NCBI GenBank assembly: GCA_002929055.1
Contig: PERY01000004.1
Span: 62,001 to 126,000 of the forward strand
Length of the DNA: 64,000 bases
DNA from: Methylocystis sp.
GTDB lineage: Bacteria > Pseudomonadota > Alphaproteobacteria > Rhizobiales > Beijerinckiaceae
Direction: 5' to 3'
Shown here one piece after another: positions 17,511-25,895 of the stretch. The stretch's first letter is position 1, and each line of letters begins with the position of its first letter. Position numbers and translations under genes: made by a program. A model generated the notes under the pieces. It had not been told where the DNA came from. It saw only the letters and a program-made list of their open reading frames with translations, and did no database searches.

Positions 17511-18146
17511 TCACGTCGCAGGGTCTTTTGCCAGCGCCTCTTGCGCGCGCTGGATCAGAGCGCTCTCATTGGCCTTGTAGTAGCGCCAGCCGACGACGAA
17601 CCCGGCCGCGCCGATAATGAAGCCGGCAATGCCAACAGGCCCCTTCACCTTGTCGAACTCGGCGCCGAGCGCATAGGCGCCGTAACCGAAGAGATGCGCC
17701 CAGGTCAGCGCTCCCGCGGCGTTGAAGAAAAAGAAGGTGAGCGGCGGCAGTCGGTTCACGCCGGCAAGGAGCGCGAGCATGCGCAACAGCGCGATGAAGC
17801 GGCCGATGAAAACGACATAACCGCCCCGGCGCTTGAAGAAATACTGGCCGAGTTGCTGTTTTTCCAGCGTGAGGCCGACGCGAGGGCCATAGCGGGCGAG
17901 CAGCGGGGCGCCCAACTCGCGGCCGACCCAGTAGCCGATGTTGTCGCCGACGATGGCGCCCCCGGCCGCAGCCAGAACGACGCCCTCGATCGACAGCCGA
18001 TGCGTGTCGCCCGCGTAGAGCGACGCCGCGACAAGGATTGCCTCGCCCGGCAACGGCACGCCGGCGCTTTCCAGCATGACCACAAAGGCGACCGCTCCAT
18101 AGCCGTATTGCTGGAGAAGCGACGTGAGATGCGCGGGGTCGAACAT
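17511..18146 (-). CDS. DedA family membrane protein
   Basis: A 211-residue inner-membrane protein of the DedA/VTT superfamily, a group linked to undecaprenyl-phosphate or phospholipid recycling. Seen in the sequence: LESAGVPLPGEAILVAAS near residue 25, GAIVGDNIGYWVGRELG, the amphipathic FKRRGGYVVFIGRFIALLRM motif with the conserved Arg residues, and four to five hydrophobic segments. It converges on rpoC and shares its terminator. Specific substrate unknown. Confidence 0.88.
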   Translation of the reverse strand: MFDPAHLTSLLQQYGYGAVAFVVMLESAGVPLPGEAILVAASLYAGDTHRLSIEGVVLAAAGGAIVGDNIGYWVGRELGAPLLARYGPRVGLTLEKQQLGQYFFKRRGGYVVFIGRFIALLRMLALLAGVNRLPPLTFFFFNAAGALTWAHLFGYGAYALGAEFDKVKGPVGIAGFIIGAAGFVVGWRYYKANESALIQRAQEALAKDPAT

Positions 18147-18253
18147 GTAGGCTTTTCCGTGCGGGCTTTCGACCGTCCAAGTTAGCCGCGCCGCTTACGC
18201 CCCGCAAATAGCGCCCTCTTCAGATTCGCGCTTGAGGAGCATAGATTGCGCAA

Positions 18254-18598
18254 GTGCCCACTTTGCTTTCCACGCTACAGAACCTTCCGGCGCGCGCCGC
18301 TCGCGCGCTGATCCTCCTTTATCGCGTCACCTTCTCCGCATTTGCGGGGAGAAGCTGCCGCTACGCGCCGACGTGCTCGGAATATGCCGACGAAGCCATC
18401 GCGAAGCATGGCGTCTGGGCGGGCGGCTGGATGGGATTTGCGCGCATCTGCCGCTGCCGCCCCGGCGGCGGCGAAGGCTTCGATCCTGTGCCTGATGCGC
18501 TGCGCCCCGACGCGAGCGCCCTGGCGCCGTGGCGCTATGCACGCTGGCGCGGGCCGTTCCGCTGCGATGGAGTCGAAGAAGAAGCGCCGCGCGGTTAG
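18254..18598 (+). CDS. yidD: membrane protein insertion efficiency factor YidD
   Basis: A 114-residue YidD protein, a small membrane-associated factor thought to help YidC-dependent insertion. Diagnostic residues are ILLYRVTFSAFAGRSCRYAP, TCSEYADEAIAKHG and CRCRPGGGEGFDPVP, with the three conserved Cys. The start is a GTG. The usual rpmH-rnpA-yidC neighbours are not here, so the gene stands alone. Its 3' end overlaps the convergent downstream gene by four bases. Confidence 0.92.
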   Translation: MPTLLSTLQNLPARAARALILLYRVTFSAFAGRSCRYAPTCSEYADEAIAKHGVWAGGWMGFARICRCRPGGGEGFDPVPDALRPDASALAPWRYARWRGPFRCDGVEEEAPRG

Positions 18599-19398
18599 GA
18601 CTTCGCCATCAGTTCCAGCGCCAGCCCGTAAATTCGCGTACGCGCGGCCTCCGGCAGCGTCGGCAGCACCTCGAGATAGGTCTGCCCCAGGGCGCAGGAG
18701 CGCGCGTCTTCGAGCGGCGGATCGGGCATCTTGCCGTCGAGCAGCGAGTCGATCTCCGCTCGGTTCAATCCCCGATCGGCGAGCGCTTTCTCGAGCACCT
18801 TGAAATCCGCCTCCGTCGGCTGCGGGCGATCGATTTTCTTGCCCTGCCCGTTCACCATCGCCTCGAGGCTCGCCGTCGCCATGTTCGACACGAGTTGCCG
18901 CCTCGAAGTTGCGAAGCGCTGGAAATCGAGATTGGTCGCGCCATAGAGGAAAGCGACGCACATCTTCTTGTCCTGCTGAGCCACCGCCCGCAGCACGTCT
19001 AGCTGCCGGGCGAACACCTGCGCCATCCTGTCGGGCTCCGCCTTTGCGGCGAGCGCGCCATGCGCCTGGCGCAGACGGCGCACCGCCTCCGACAGATAAT
19101 AATCGGCGCTCTGCTCCATTTTCGTGTCCGAAAGCCGCGTGGCGAATTCGTCGATGGCGGCTTCGTAATCCGCTGTGAACGTCTCTCGCATGCGCGCGAA
19201 GTAGCGCGCGTAATCGGGGGTCTGCGCGATCGTCGTCTCTACTATCTGCCGCGCCGCGCCCTTGTCGAGCGGCCCGGACAAGGCGGCGAGCGGACCGCCG
19301 CCCGGACGCGAGGGGCCGAAAGCCAGCACCATAAGGCCGACGCCCAGGCAAATCGCGACGACGGCGGCGGCGGCGAGCGCCAATATTTTTTCAAGCAA
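18595..19398 (-). CDS. unknown protein with N-terminal membrane anchor
   Basis: About 267 residues: a short N-terminus, one hydrophobic segment (ILALAAAAVVAICLGVGLMV) and a mostly helical, charged periplasmic domain without a motif I know. I chose the TTG at 19398 because it puts the anchor at the N-terminus; the longest open form starts at 19542 but would overlap the next gene and adds a segment that does not look like a leader. The start remains uncertain. No function is proposed. Confidence 0.6.
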   Translation of the reverse strand: MLEKILALAAAAVVAICLGVGLMVLAFGPSRPGGGPLAALSGPLDKGAARQIVETTIAQTPDYARYFARMRETFTADYEAAIDEFATRLSDTKMEQSADYYLSEAVRRLRQAHGALAAKAEPDRMAQVFARQLDVLRAVAQQDKKMCVAFLYGATNLDFQRFATSRRQLVSNMATASLEAMVNGQGKKIDRPQPTEADFKVLEKALADRGLNRAEIDSLLDGKMPDPPLEDARSCALGQTYLEVLPTLPEAARTRIYGLALELMAKS

Positions 19399-19474
19399 TG
19401 CTGGACGCCTTTTTTCTTCGGCTGGTCGATCGGCGGAATTTAGGCAAAGCCGGCAGGACTGCAAAGCAAAAGCG

Positions 19475-19813
19475 TCATTCCCCGGCGCATAGCAGGCGAG
19501 AAAGGCGCGCCCGCTCGGCGCGATGCGCAACGAGAAGCGCAATATGCCGGTTGAGATCGTAGCTCCAATGTCCGCAGCGCGCGCGCTCGGCCCGTAAGGC
19601 GCGTTCGATCTCCCTGATCACCTCGCGTGCGGCGTGCGGCGTTTCGCTGGCGATGATTTCGCCGGACAGGCGTTGAAACCGCGCGAGGGCGGTCTTTCGA
19701 TCGTAGATGGCGAGACTTGCGCCCAGAGCCGCCTCGACTGCGGGACGCGCGGCGGCCTCGAGGCGGTCGAAGGCGGCGGCTTTGGCGGCGGCGGGGCGTT
19801 GAATTTGCGTCAT
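19475..19813 (-). CDS. small helical protein of unknown function
   Basis: A 112-residue, strongly helical, Ala/Arg-rich protein. The ATG at 19813 has a good GGAGGAA ribosome site seven bases upstream, so I prefer it to an in-frame ATG at 19870. It is divergent from the DnaA-like/DUF6456 gene pair and shares their short promoter region, which contains a small GGGAT/ATCCC inverted repeat near 19859-19876. I do not recognise a domain. Confidence 0.6.
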   Translation of the reverse strand: MTQIQRPAAAKAAAFDRLEAAARPAVEAALGASLAIYDRKTALARFQRLSGEIIASETPHAAREVIREIERALRAERARCGHWSYDLNRHIALLVAHRAERARLSRLLCAGE

Positions 19814-19934
19814 GGCTGTTCCTCCAAAGCGCGCGACTATGCGGCTATGGGGCGCCCTGGGGATAGACATTTATCCCTTGAATAGGATTATTTTCCGCAT
19901 TAGGCTTGTCTGGTAGCGTTCACCGGAGGCCTTC

Positions 19935-20297
19935 ATGACTGCCCAATTATCGAGTTCCCAGCCCATCATCGCCGGAATGAGCATCGCAGCGGCGGCGGCT
20001 GTCGCGGGGGTTCCCTCCCGGGCGATCGCCTCGCCCTTTCGTTGCCGCGCGCCGGTGGCGCGGGCGCGCCAGCTCGCGGTCTATCTCCATCACGTGGCGT
20101 TGGGCGCGAGCCTCTCGGCCTGCGCGCGGCACTTCTGCCGCGACCGCGCGACGGTGCGTCATGCCTGCGCGGTGATCGAGGATCTACGCGACGACCCGGC
20201 CTTCGACTGCTGGGCCACCCGGCTGGAGACATCGCTCATGGCGCAGCGCGACATGGTGGCCGCCCTTGTCGCAGAAGCGCAGGGAGCCGCGCGATGA
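19935..20297 (+). CDS. small protein with DnaA domain IV-like helix-turn-helix
   Basis: A 120-residue protein. Residues about 44-90 (RQLAVYLHHVALGASLSACA, then FCRDRATVRHACAVIED) match the pattern of DnaA domain IV, where the RDxxTVxHAxxxIE helix binds DnaA boxes. The AAA+ ATPase domain is absent, so it could bind DNA but not act as an initiator alone. It ends in an ATGA overlap with the DUF6456 gene, implying translational coupling and a joint role. The DnaA-like reading is from motif recognition only. Confidence 0.75.
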   Translation: MTAQLSSSQPIIAGMSIAAAAAVAGVPSRAIASPFRCRAPVARARQLAVYLHHVALGASLSACARHFCRDRATVRHACAVIEDLRDDPAFDCWATRLETSLMAQRDMVAALVAEAQGAAR

Positions 20298-21142
20298 ACG
20301 GGAGGCCCACACAGGACAGAGACGCCGCCCGCCTGCTCCGCCGCCTTCTGGAGGCGCTGAGCGAGCCCGGCGCGCGCGCCGCGCCAAGCGGACTCGATGA
20401 CGAGATGATCGCCGTGCAAGCCCCGAGCAAAGGGGTCACCGTGGTGCGCGCGCGGCTTCCCGCCGCTGTGGCGGAGGCCGCTCTCTCTGAGGGGCTGGCG
20501 GAATGGGAGCGCGATGGCTCGGCACGGAGACTCCGCCTCACAGAGGCCGGCCGGGCCTTTCTGCGCCGCGCGACGAGCGGGCCGGAGATGGACCCCTTCC
20601 GCGCGCAGCATGGCGATTTCAAAAAGCGCCCCGCGGAGAAAGGCGGGCGACCGACGCTGGTGAACGAAGCCGAGAGTCCGCTGGCCTGGCTGGCGCGGCG
20701 CAAGGGCGTTGATGGGAAGCCTTTCCTCACGCCCGCGCAGGTCGAGGCCGGCGAGCGCTTTCGCCGCGACGTCGAGCAGGCGCAGATCCTCCAGCGCGTC
20801 ACCGCCAATTGGGAGGCCTCCATCGCCTCGTCGCGGCGCGGCTCCGACGCCGGGGTCGCCGTGACGGAAATCGCCATCGACGCGCGCAAGCGCCTCGCCC
20901 GCGCCTATGAGGCCGTGGGGCCGGACCTCGCCGGTCTGCTGACCGACGTGTGCGGCTATCTCAAGGGGCTGGAGATCGTGGAAAGCGAACGCGGCTGGCC
21001 CGCGCGCTCCGGCAAGGTGGTGCTGAAGATCGCGCTGGACCGGCTGGCGCGGCATTACGGCGTCGCCAGCGAAGCGACGGGGCCGGCGCGGGCGAAGGGA
21101 GTGCTGCACTGGGGCGCGGAGGACTATCGGCCGAGGATTTAG
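20294..21142 (+). CDS. DUF6456 domain protein
   Basis: A 282-residue cytoplasmic protein. The N-terminal half (about 60-100, AAVAEAALSEGLAEWERDGS then LRLTEAGRAFLRR) looks like a winged-helix domain; the C-terminal half (about 130-270) has ESPLAWLARRKGVDGKPFLT and ends in a helical bundle containing LDRLARHYG, typical of DUF6456. I start it at the ATG at 20294, overlapping the upstream stop; an in-frame start further upstream would lie inside the previous gene. The pair is found together in Rhizobiales. Probable DNA-binding regulator; target unknown. Confidence 0.75.
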   Translation: MNGRPTQDRDAARLLRRLLEALSEPGARAAPSGLDDEMIAVQAPSKGVTVVRARLPAAVAEAALSEGLAEWERDGSARRLRLTEAGRAFLRRATSGPEMDPFRAQHGDFKKRPAEKGGRPTLVNEAESPLAWLARRKGVDGKPFLTPAQVEAGERFRRDVEQAQILQRVTANWEASIASSRRGSDAGVAVTEIAIDARKRLARAYEAVGPDLAGLLTDVCGYLKGLEIVESERGWPARSGKVVLKIALDRLARHYGVASEATGPARAKGVLHWGAEDYRPRI

Positions 21143-21158
21143 AGGGTCCACTCCCGCA

Positions 21159-21275
21159 GTCCTCGTCCGTCGAGACGCCGCCTTCGGCGGTTCCTCAGGA
21201 TGAGGACTGCTCTCCGCACCGACGACCCTCATCCTGAGGAGCGAGCGCAGCTCGCGTCTCGAAGGATGCAGATGC
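21159..21275. repeat. dispersed inverted repeat between convergent genes
   Basis: Two arms in opposite orientation: GTCGAGACGCCGCCTTCGG with TCCTCAGGATGAGGA on the left, and CCTCATCCTGAGGAGCGAGC with GCGTCTCGAAGGATG on the right. The TCATCCTGAGGA...GTCTCGAAGGATG unit is a common intergenic repeat in Rhizobiales. It lies between the convergent DUF6456 and sufE genes and could act as a bidirectional transcription barrier, although no T-run is seen. Confidence 0.75.
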
Positions 21276-21287
21276 AGACAGGGCAAT

Positions 21288-21710
21288 TCACGCCGCCAGC
21301 GCGTCCTTGGCCTCTCTCTTGATCCGCTCCACCATCGAACGCAGCCCGTTGGCGCGCTGGGGCGTCAGATGCGCGGCGAGGCCGAGCTGCTCGAAGAGCG
21401 GCGCCGCGTCGGTCTCCACGATCTCCTGCGCCGGCCGGCCCGAATAGAGCGCCAGCACCAGCGCCACGAGCCCGCGCACGATATGGGCGTCGCTGTCGCC
21501 GCGGAAGGTGAGCGTGGGCGCGCCCGCGGCGTCCCGCCCCCGCGTCGTCTCCAGCCACACCTGACTGGCGCAGCCGCGCACCTTGTTCTCGTCCGAATAG
21601 GCGTCCTTCGGCAGCGGCTCCAGCGTGCGGCCGAGCTCGATCAGATAGCGGTAGCGATCCTCCCACTCGTCCAGAAGCTCGAAATTGCCGATGATGTCGT
21701 CGATGGCCAT
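21288..21710 (-). CDS. sufE: SufE family cysteine desulfurase activator
   Basis: A 140-residue SufE-fold protein that takes sulfur from SufS for Fe-S cluster assembly. The acceptor Cys47 lies in the expected KVRGCASQVW loop; LGRTLEPLP, GDSDAHIVRGLVAL and LTPQRANGLRSMVERI are typical. Length is normal. No other suf gene is adjacent. CsdE is the alternative name for a close paralogue, and context does not decide between the two. Confidence 0.92.
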   Translation of the reverse strand: MAIDDIIGNFELLDEWEDRYRYLIELGRTLEPLPKDAYSDENKVRGCASQVWLETTRGRDAAGAPTLTFRGDSDAHIVRGLVALVLALYSGRPAQEIVETDAAPLFEQLGLAAHLTPQRANGLRSMVERIKREAKDALAA

Positions 21711-21869
21711 TTCTCTCGTCCGCGTGTCCTGTTGGCTTTCTCGATACTTAGCTCATAGCCGCGTCGACTTCAGGCTTTTTTGAAGCAGCGGCGCTTCCAG
21801 TCAGCGGGACATTAGCCTAGCTTCGTCGCTCGAATCCAATCATTCGGTCCAACAGAGCTTCCAACAGAA

Positions 21870-22718
21870 ATGGCATCAGGAGACGAGATTTTCGTTCGCA
21901 CCGTTTCGGCGGCAGGGGTCGTGGATTCCCATGGGCACGCTTGGAACTATCACAGTCGAAGTGATCATCATTCCAAAACTGAATGTTGGGGAATCGTCTT
22001 CGATCTGCTTCGCGCCTCCAGAACATTTCGCAGACAGGTTTTTGAACAGCGGGTCGCCTTCGGCATCAATCACGAGATGCGCGACTTTCGAAACGACCGA
22101 AAGAAGAACCTCGATCTCGTCATTTGTCAGCCAGCAGGCGGTCCCGCTTCAGCCGGGCGCACGCTACAGAGTCTCGCTGTCCGCTATAGCCTGGCACTGT
22201 CGGAGAGTGAACGAGAGGAATTGGCGGTTTTGCCCGAACTTCGAGAAATGCCGGTTGGCAACGTGCTGATTGCGCTGGAGGCCAAAGCTTGCATGACCGC
22301 GCACCAGAAGGCTCTTCCGCGTCTTTATGACGAGCTGAATTCGAGTCACCTGACAGTTCATGGCGCTCATGATCTCGCGATTGCAGCGGGATTTGTTGCA
22401 ATCAATGCAGCGCCCCGTTTTCTAAGTCCGAGCCGGAACACGCCGTTTGATCCGAACCGGCCTGTTTGGAACAACCACGACCAGCCCAAGTCCGTGGCCA
22501 TCACGGTCGACAAAGTCAAACAATTGCCGCGTAGATCCAAACCCGGCGCCGAAGGCTACGACGCGCTCGCAATCACAGTTTTGGACTGCGCCAATGATGG
22601 TTCGATGGTCTCATTGCGCAACGACCAACCAGCGCCACAGCCCAGAGACACCTATCATTACTCATCAATGATCGACCGCCTCCAAGGACTCTATGAAACC
22701 CGCTTCGCCCAACTCTGA
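21870..22718 (+). CDS. probable type II restriction endonuclease
   Basis: A 282-residue protein convergent with an m5C methyltransferase and a Vsr endonuclease. I do not recognise the family by name, but SDHHSKTECWGIVFDLL, the KKNLDLVICQP segment and IALEAKACMTAHQKALPR fit a D...ExK active site of the PD-(D/E)XK nuclease fold (Asp about 82, Glu-Ala-Lys about 137-139). Codon choice is less GC-biased than in neighbours, in line with transfer. Its 3' end overlaps vsr by 28 bases. Endonuclease activity is inferred from motif and context. Confidence 0.7.
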   Translation: MASGDEIFVRTVSAAGVVDSHGHAWNYHSRSDHHSKTECWGIVFDLLRASRTFRRQVFEQRVAFGINHEMRDFRNDRKKNLDLVICQPAGGPASAGRTLQSLAVRYSLALSESEREELAVLPELREMPVGNVLIALEAKACMTAHQKALPRLYDELNSSHLTVHGAHDLAIAAGFVAINAAPRFLSPSRNTPFDPNRPVWNNHDQPKSVAITVDKVKQLPRRSKPGAEGYDALAITVLDCANDGSMVSLRNDQPAPQPRDTYHYSSMIDRLQGLYETRFAQL

Positions 22719-23113
22719 AGGCGCCGACTCAAAGCATTCTCGTTGGTGGTCTCGCATTGCCAGACGATCGCGACAACGAATCCGAGCCTGCGCAACTCAC
22801 GCGCCTTTCTGGCGTCGCGCGCACGGTTGTCTGCGAATTTTCTCTCCCAGAATTCCCGATTGCGCTTTGGCGGTTTTGCGAGACGGCAATTCTTGTGGCC
22901 GTGCCAGAAACAGCCATTTACAAAAATTGCCCAGCGCTTCGCTTTGTTCGCGAGATCGGGGGAACCGGGTAGAGTTGTTACGTTGAGGCGATAATGCAGC
23001 CCGATTTCGCGGCACAGCGCCGCGACGGTGACCTCGGCTGGCGTCCCCCGGCGCCGCACTCGCTGCATCAACGCGCTACGTTCACTGTCGGTCGGCAACT
23101 GCGGTCTCGACAC
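22691..23113 (-). CDS. vsr: very short patch repair endonuclease
   Basis: A 140-residue Vsr protein, which nicks T:G mismatches formed by deamination of 5-methylcytosine. Diagnostic blocks are RSALMQRVRRRGTPAE, LPGSPDLANKAKRWAIFVNG with catalytic Asp53, and CFWHGHKNC (His71). The start is the GTG at 23113, three bases past the methyltransferase stop; a longer open frame runs into the methyltransferase gene and is not needed. It is evidently co-transcribed with the methyltransferase. Confidence 0.92.
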   Translation of the reverse strand: MSRPQLPTDSERSALMQRVRRRGTPAEVTVAALCREIGLHYRLNVTTLPGSPDLANKAKRWAIFVNGCFWHGHKNCRLAKPPKRNREFWERKFADNRARDARKARELRRLGFVVAIVWQCETTNENALSRRLQSWAKRVS

Positions 23114-23115
23114 GA

Positions 23116-24279
23116 CTACTCCGCCGCAACTCTGAAGGCGGGCGTCCCTGTCGGCTCCAGCGCACGCATGACATCGAGATGCGCCCGAATGGCATCGAGA
23201 AATCCGGGAACGAATCGCAAACTTGAAGCCTCGGCCCGCGAGAGAAAGCCTGCCGTGGCGCGCGCCGACAAGGGAACCCCGTCGTATTTCAGAAAGCGAT
23301 GAAGCGGATCGCGCCTCGCCCATTGCGGAAAAGGCCCAATATCAACGATTTTGCGCGCCCCGCCATCAAAGCGCGCCGCTTTGGGAAATGAACCGCTCGG
23401 CAGAAGCCAGTCAGAATCTCGCGCCTTGTCGTAGAGCCCCGGCTCGAGAAGCCGACGGCCGAGCCAAGCCGCGACCGGTGTGGTGATGGCGTTTCCTACG
23501 AGCGACCATCGCTGTCGCTCAGGCGCGGCGGCAGTCCAGTCCACAGGGAAACCTTGCAAACGCTCTGCATCCCTTACGTCCGGCTTGATGACGGCGCCGT
23601 TGGGCATAAGAATCGCGGGAGGCGATGGAATGCCGACCGTCGATCCGTTTTTCAAAGTGGGAATTGCGTTCGGCGCCCATCCGAGCCCCCTCGTCCCCTC
23701 GGTCCAGTAGAAGCCATGAGCACGAGTGTTGAGCTGGGTCGGGCGCTGCCGTGGCGAAACGTCATCGGTCAACAGGACGCTTTCAGGATCAACCTCCCCT
23801 GCGCTCGCGACGAAAAACACGCGAACGCGCCGCTGCGGCAGGAATCCAAGCGAGTTGATTGTTCTGTATGCCCAGCGGTAGCCGCGCTCTTCGAAAGCGC
23901 GCGTCAACCGGTCCATCGCCGCGCCCTTGTCCAGCGCAAGCATGAAGGAGACGTTCTCCAGAATGACAAGGGACACTCGCCGTCTGTCGAGGAGGCGAAA
24001 CACATTGTCGACGAGCCCCGAGCGACGCCCGCCGATTCCGGCTGTCATCCCCGCCTGCGAAAGATCTTGGCAGGGGAATCCGGCGGTTAAGAGGTCAACG
24101 TCGTCGGGCAGGGTCGTCAGTTCCCTCACATCCTGCGCGTTCGGAACGTCAGGAAAACGGGAGGCGAGCACGCGGATCGCCGGCTCCCAGACTTCGCAGG
24201 TCATGATGGTGCTGTGGCCGGCTTCCTGCAGGCCATGTTCCAAGCCGCCGATACCGGCAAAGAGCGCCGCGATTCGCAT
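23116..24279 (-). CDS. DNA cytosine-5 methyltransferase (type II)
   Basis: A 387-residue C5-cytosine methyltransferase. Motif I (LFAGIGGLEHGLQEAG), motif IV with catalytic Cys70 (AGFPCQDLSQAG), motif VI (LVILENV), motif VIII (FLPQRRVRVFFVAS) and motifs IX-X (AERLQGFPVDWT) are present; the target-recognition region lies about residues 180-260. I chose the ATG at 24279; two TTG codons precede it directly. It should protect the host from the convergent endonuclease. The recognition sequence cannot be read from the protein. Confidence 0.93.
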   Translation of the reverse strand: MRIAALFAGIGGLEHGLQEAGHSTIMTCEVWEPAIRVLASRFPDVPNAQDVRELTTLPDDVDLLTAGFPCQDLSQAGMTAGIGGRRSGLVDNVFRLLDRRRVSLVILENVSFMLALDKGAAMDRLTRAFEERGYRWAYRTINSLGFLPQRRVRVFFVASAGEVDPESVLLTDDVSPRQRPTQLNTRAHGFYWTEGTRGLGWAPNAIPTLKNGSTVGIPSPPAILMPNGAVIKPDVRDAERLQGFPVDWTAAAPERQRWSLVGNAITTPVAAWLGRRLLEPGLYDKARDSDWLLPSGSFPKAARFDGGARKIVDIGPFPQWARRDPLHRFLKYDGVPLSARATAGFLSRAEASSLRFVPGFLDAIRAHLDVMRALEPTGTPAFRVAAE

Positions 24280-24445
24280 CAACAAACCTCGTTATCGATA
24301 AGTTATGATACCTCAATTCTATACCGAACAAAACTGGAACTTTGGCGATGAGCCGATCTTCCCAAGTCAGCGCCCAGGTCTTAAGTTCAGCGGGATTTCA
24401 ACGCGGCGGTCCGCGTCGGCGGACGACTGCTTCATGGAGATGCAT

Positions 24446-25042
24446 ATGAGCCTCGTGTCCCGCTGGCGCGTCCTCGCCGTCGCGATTGTCGCCGCCCTGT
24501 CGCTGTCGGGCTGCGGCTACAACACAATTCCGACGCTCGAGGAAAACGCCAAGGCCAAATGGTCGGACGTGCAATCGCAGTACCAGCGCCGCGCCGACCT
24601 CATCCCCAATCTCGTCGCCACAGTGCAGGGCTACGCCAAGCAGGAGAAGGACGTGCTGACCTCCGTTGTCGAGGCGCGCGCCAAGGCGACCTCGGTGAAA
24701 GTCGACGCCTCGACCATCACCGACCCCGAAAAGATGAAGCAGTTCCAGGAGGCGCAGGCGCAGCTCACCGGCGCGCTGGGCCGGCTGATGATGGTCACCG
24801 AGGCCTATCCCGACCTAAAGTCGAACCAGAACTTCCTCGCCTTGCAATCCCAGCTCGAGGGCACGGAAAACCGTATCAACGTCTCGCGGCGCGACTACAT
24901 CGAGGCGGTGCGCGAGTTCAACACCTCGCTGCGCACCTTCCCCACGCTGCTTTGGGCCAAGACCTTCTTCTCGGGGACGAAGCCCATGGCCGAATTCACC
25001 GCGAGCGAAGCGGCCCAGCAGGCGCCGCAGGTGAAATTCTAG
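24446..25042 (+). CDS. LemA family lipoprotein
   Basis: A 198-residue LemA protein. The N-terminus is a lipoprotein signal (RVLAVAIVAALSLSGC) with a lipobox LSGC at about residues 21-24, then YNTIPTLEENAKAKWSDVQS, QYQRRADLIPNLVATVQGYA and a long helical bundle ending FNTSLRTFPTLLWAK, the family pattern. The ATG at 24446 has GGAG upstream; earlier in-frame starts lack a rationale. The TPM-domain gene that often follows LemA is missing. Cellular role of the family is unclear. Confidence 0.9.
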   Translation: MSLVSRWRVLAVAIVAALSLSGCGYNTIPTLEENAKAKWSDVQSQYQRRADLIPNLVATVQGYAKQEKDVLTSVVEARAKATSVKVDASTITDPEKMKQFQEAQAQLTGALGRLMMVTEAYPDLKSNQNFLALQSQLEGTENRINVSRRDYIEAVREFNTSLRTFPTLLWAKTFFSGTKPMAEFTASEAAQQAPQVKF

Positions 25043-25043
25043 G

Positions 25044-25895
25044 GTGGCGCCCGAACGCTCGCCCGAAGACCTCTCCGCGCTCTGCGCGAAGAGAGACGCC
25101 ATGTGGGCGCATATGCGGCAGGAGGCGGAGGATGCGCTCCGCCTCGATCCGGCGCTGGCGCCGCTCTTTGTCGGCGAACTGCTCAACCGCCACAGTCTCG
25201 AGGAGGCGGTCATTCACCGCGTGAGCGGGCGGCTCGGCGCGACCGCGATCGACGCAGCCTCGATCGCTGACGCCTTCCTCGCCGCGCTCGAAAGCGAACC
25301 GGAGATCGGCGAGGCCTTTCGTCTCGACGCCGCCGCCTATGTCGAGCGAGACCCCGCCTGCCGGCGGCTCATCGAACCCCTGCTCTACTTCAAGGGCTAT
25401 CACGCGGTGCAGGCCTCGCGCCTCGCCCACGCCCTCTGGCGCGCGGGCAAGCGCGATTTCGCCTTCTACATCCAGAGCCGCGCCTCCGACGCGCTGTCAG
25501 CCGACATTCATCCGGCCGCGCGCTTCGGCAAGGGCATCTTTCTTGATCACGCCACGGGCTTCGTCGTCGGCGAGACGGCGGTGGTGGAGGACGAGGTGTC
25601 GATCCTGCACGGCGTGACGCTGGGGGGCACCGGCAAGGTCGCCGGCGACCGGCATCCGAAAGTGCGGCGCGGCGTGATGATCGGCGCGGGCACGAAGATT
25701 CTCGGCAATATCGAGATCGGCGCCTATGCGCGCATCGCCGCGGGCTCAGTGGTGCTGCACGCCGTGCCGCCGCATTCGGTCGTCGCCGGCGTGCCGGCGA
25801 AGGTCGTCGGCGTCGAGCCGAAGTCGGAGCCGGCGCGGGATATGGATCAGATCCTGCGCGGGCTGGCGTATGACTCGTTCGATTATGTGATTTAG
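25044..25895 (+). CDS. cysE: serine O-acetyltransferase
   Basis: The first enzyme of cysteine synthesis, making O-acetylserine from serine and acetyl-CoA. The 283-residue protein has the N-terminal helical SATase domain (EAEDALRLDPALAPLF, LLYFKGYHAVQASRLAH) and a left-handed hexapeptide-repeat helix with DIHPAARFGKGIFLDHATG, GETAVVEDEVSILHGVTLGG and GAGTKILGNIEIG. The start is a GTG one base after the lemA stop. It overlaps the convergent next gene by four bases. Confidence 0.95.
   Translation: MAPERSPEDLSALCAKRDAMWAHMRQEAEDALRLDPALAPLFVGELLNRHSLEEAVIHRVSGRLGATAIDAASIADAFLAALESEPEIGEAFRLDAAAYVERDPACRRLIEPLLYFKGYHAVQASRLAHALWRAGKRDFAFYIQSRASDALSADIHPAARFGKGIFLDHATGFVVGETAVVEDEVSILHGVTLGGTGKVAGDRHPKVRRGVMIGAGTKILGNIEIGAYARIAAGSVVLHAVPPHSVVAGVPAKVVGVEPKSEPARDMDQILRGLAYDSFDYVI

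Noticed and set aside
24292-24301. Palindrome TTATCGATAA upstream of the methyltransferase as a control site
   Set aside because: A single short AT-rich palindrome without a controller-protein gene nearby is too weak to annotate.
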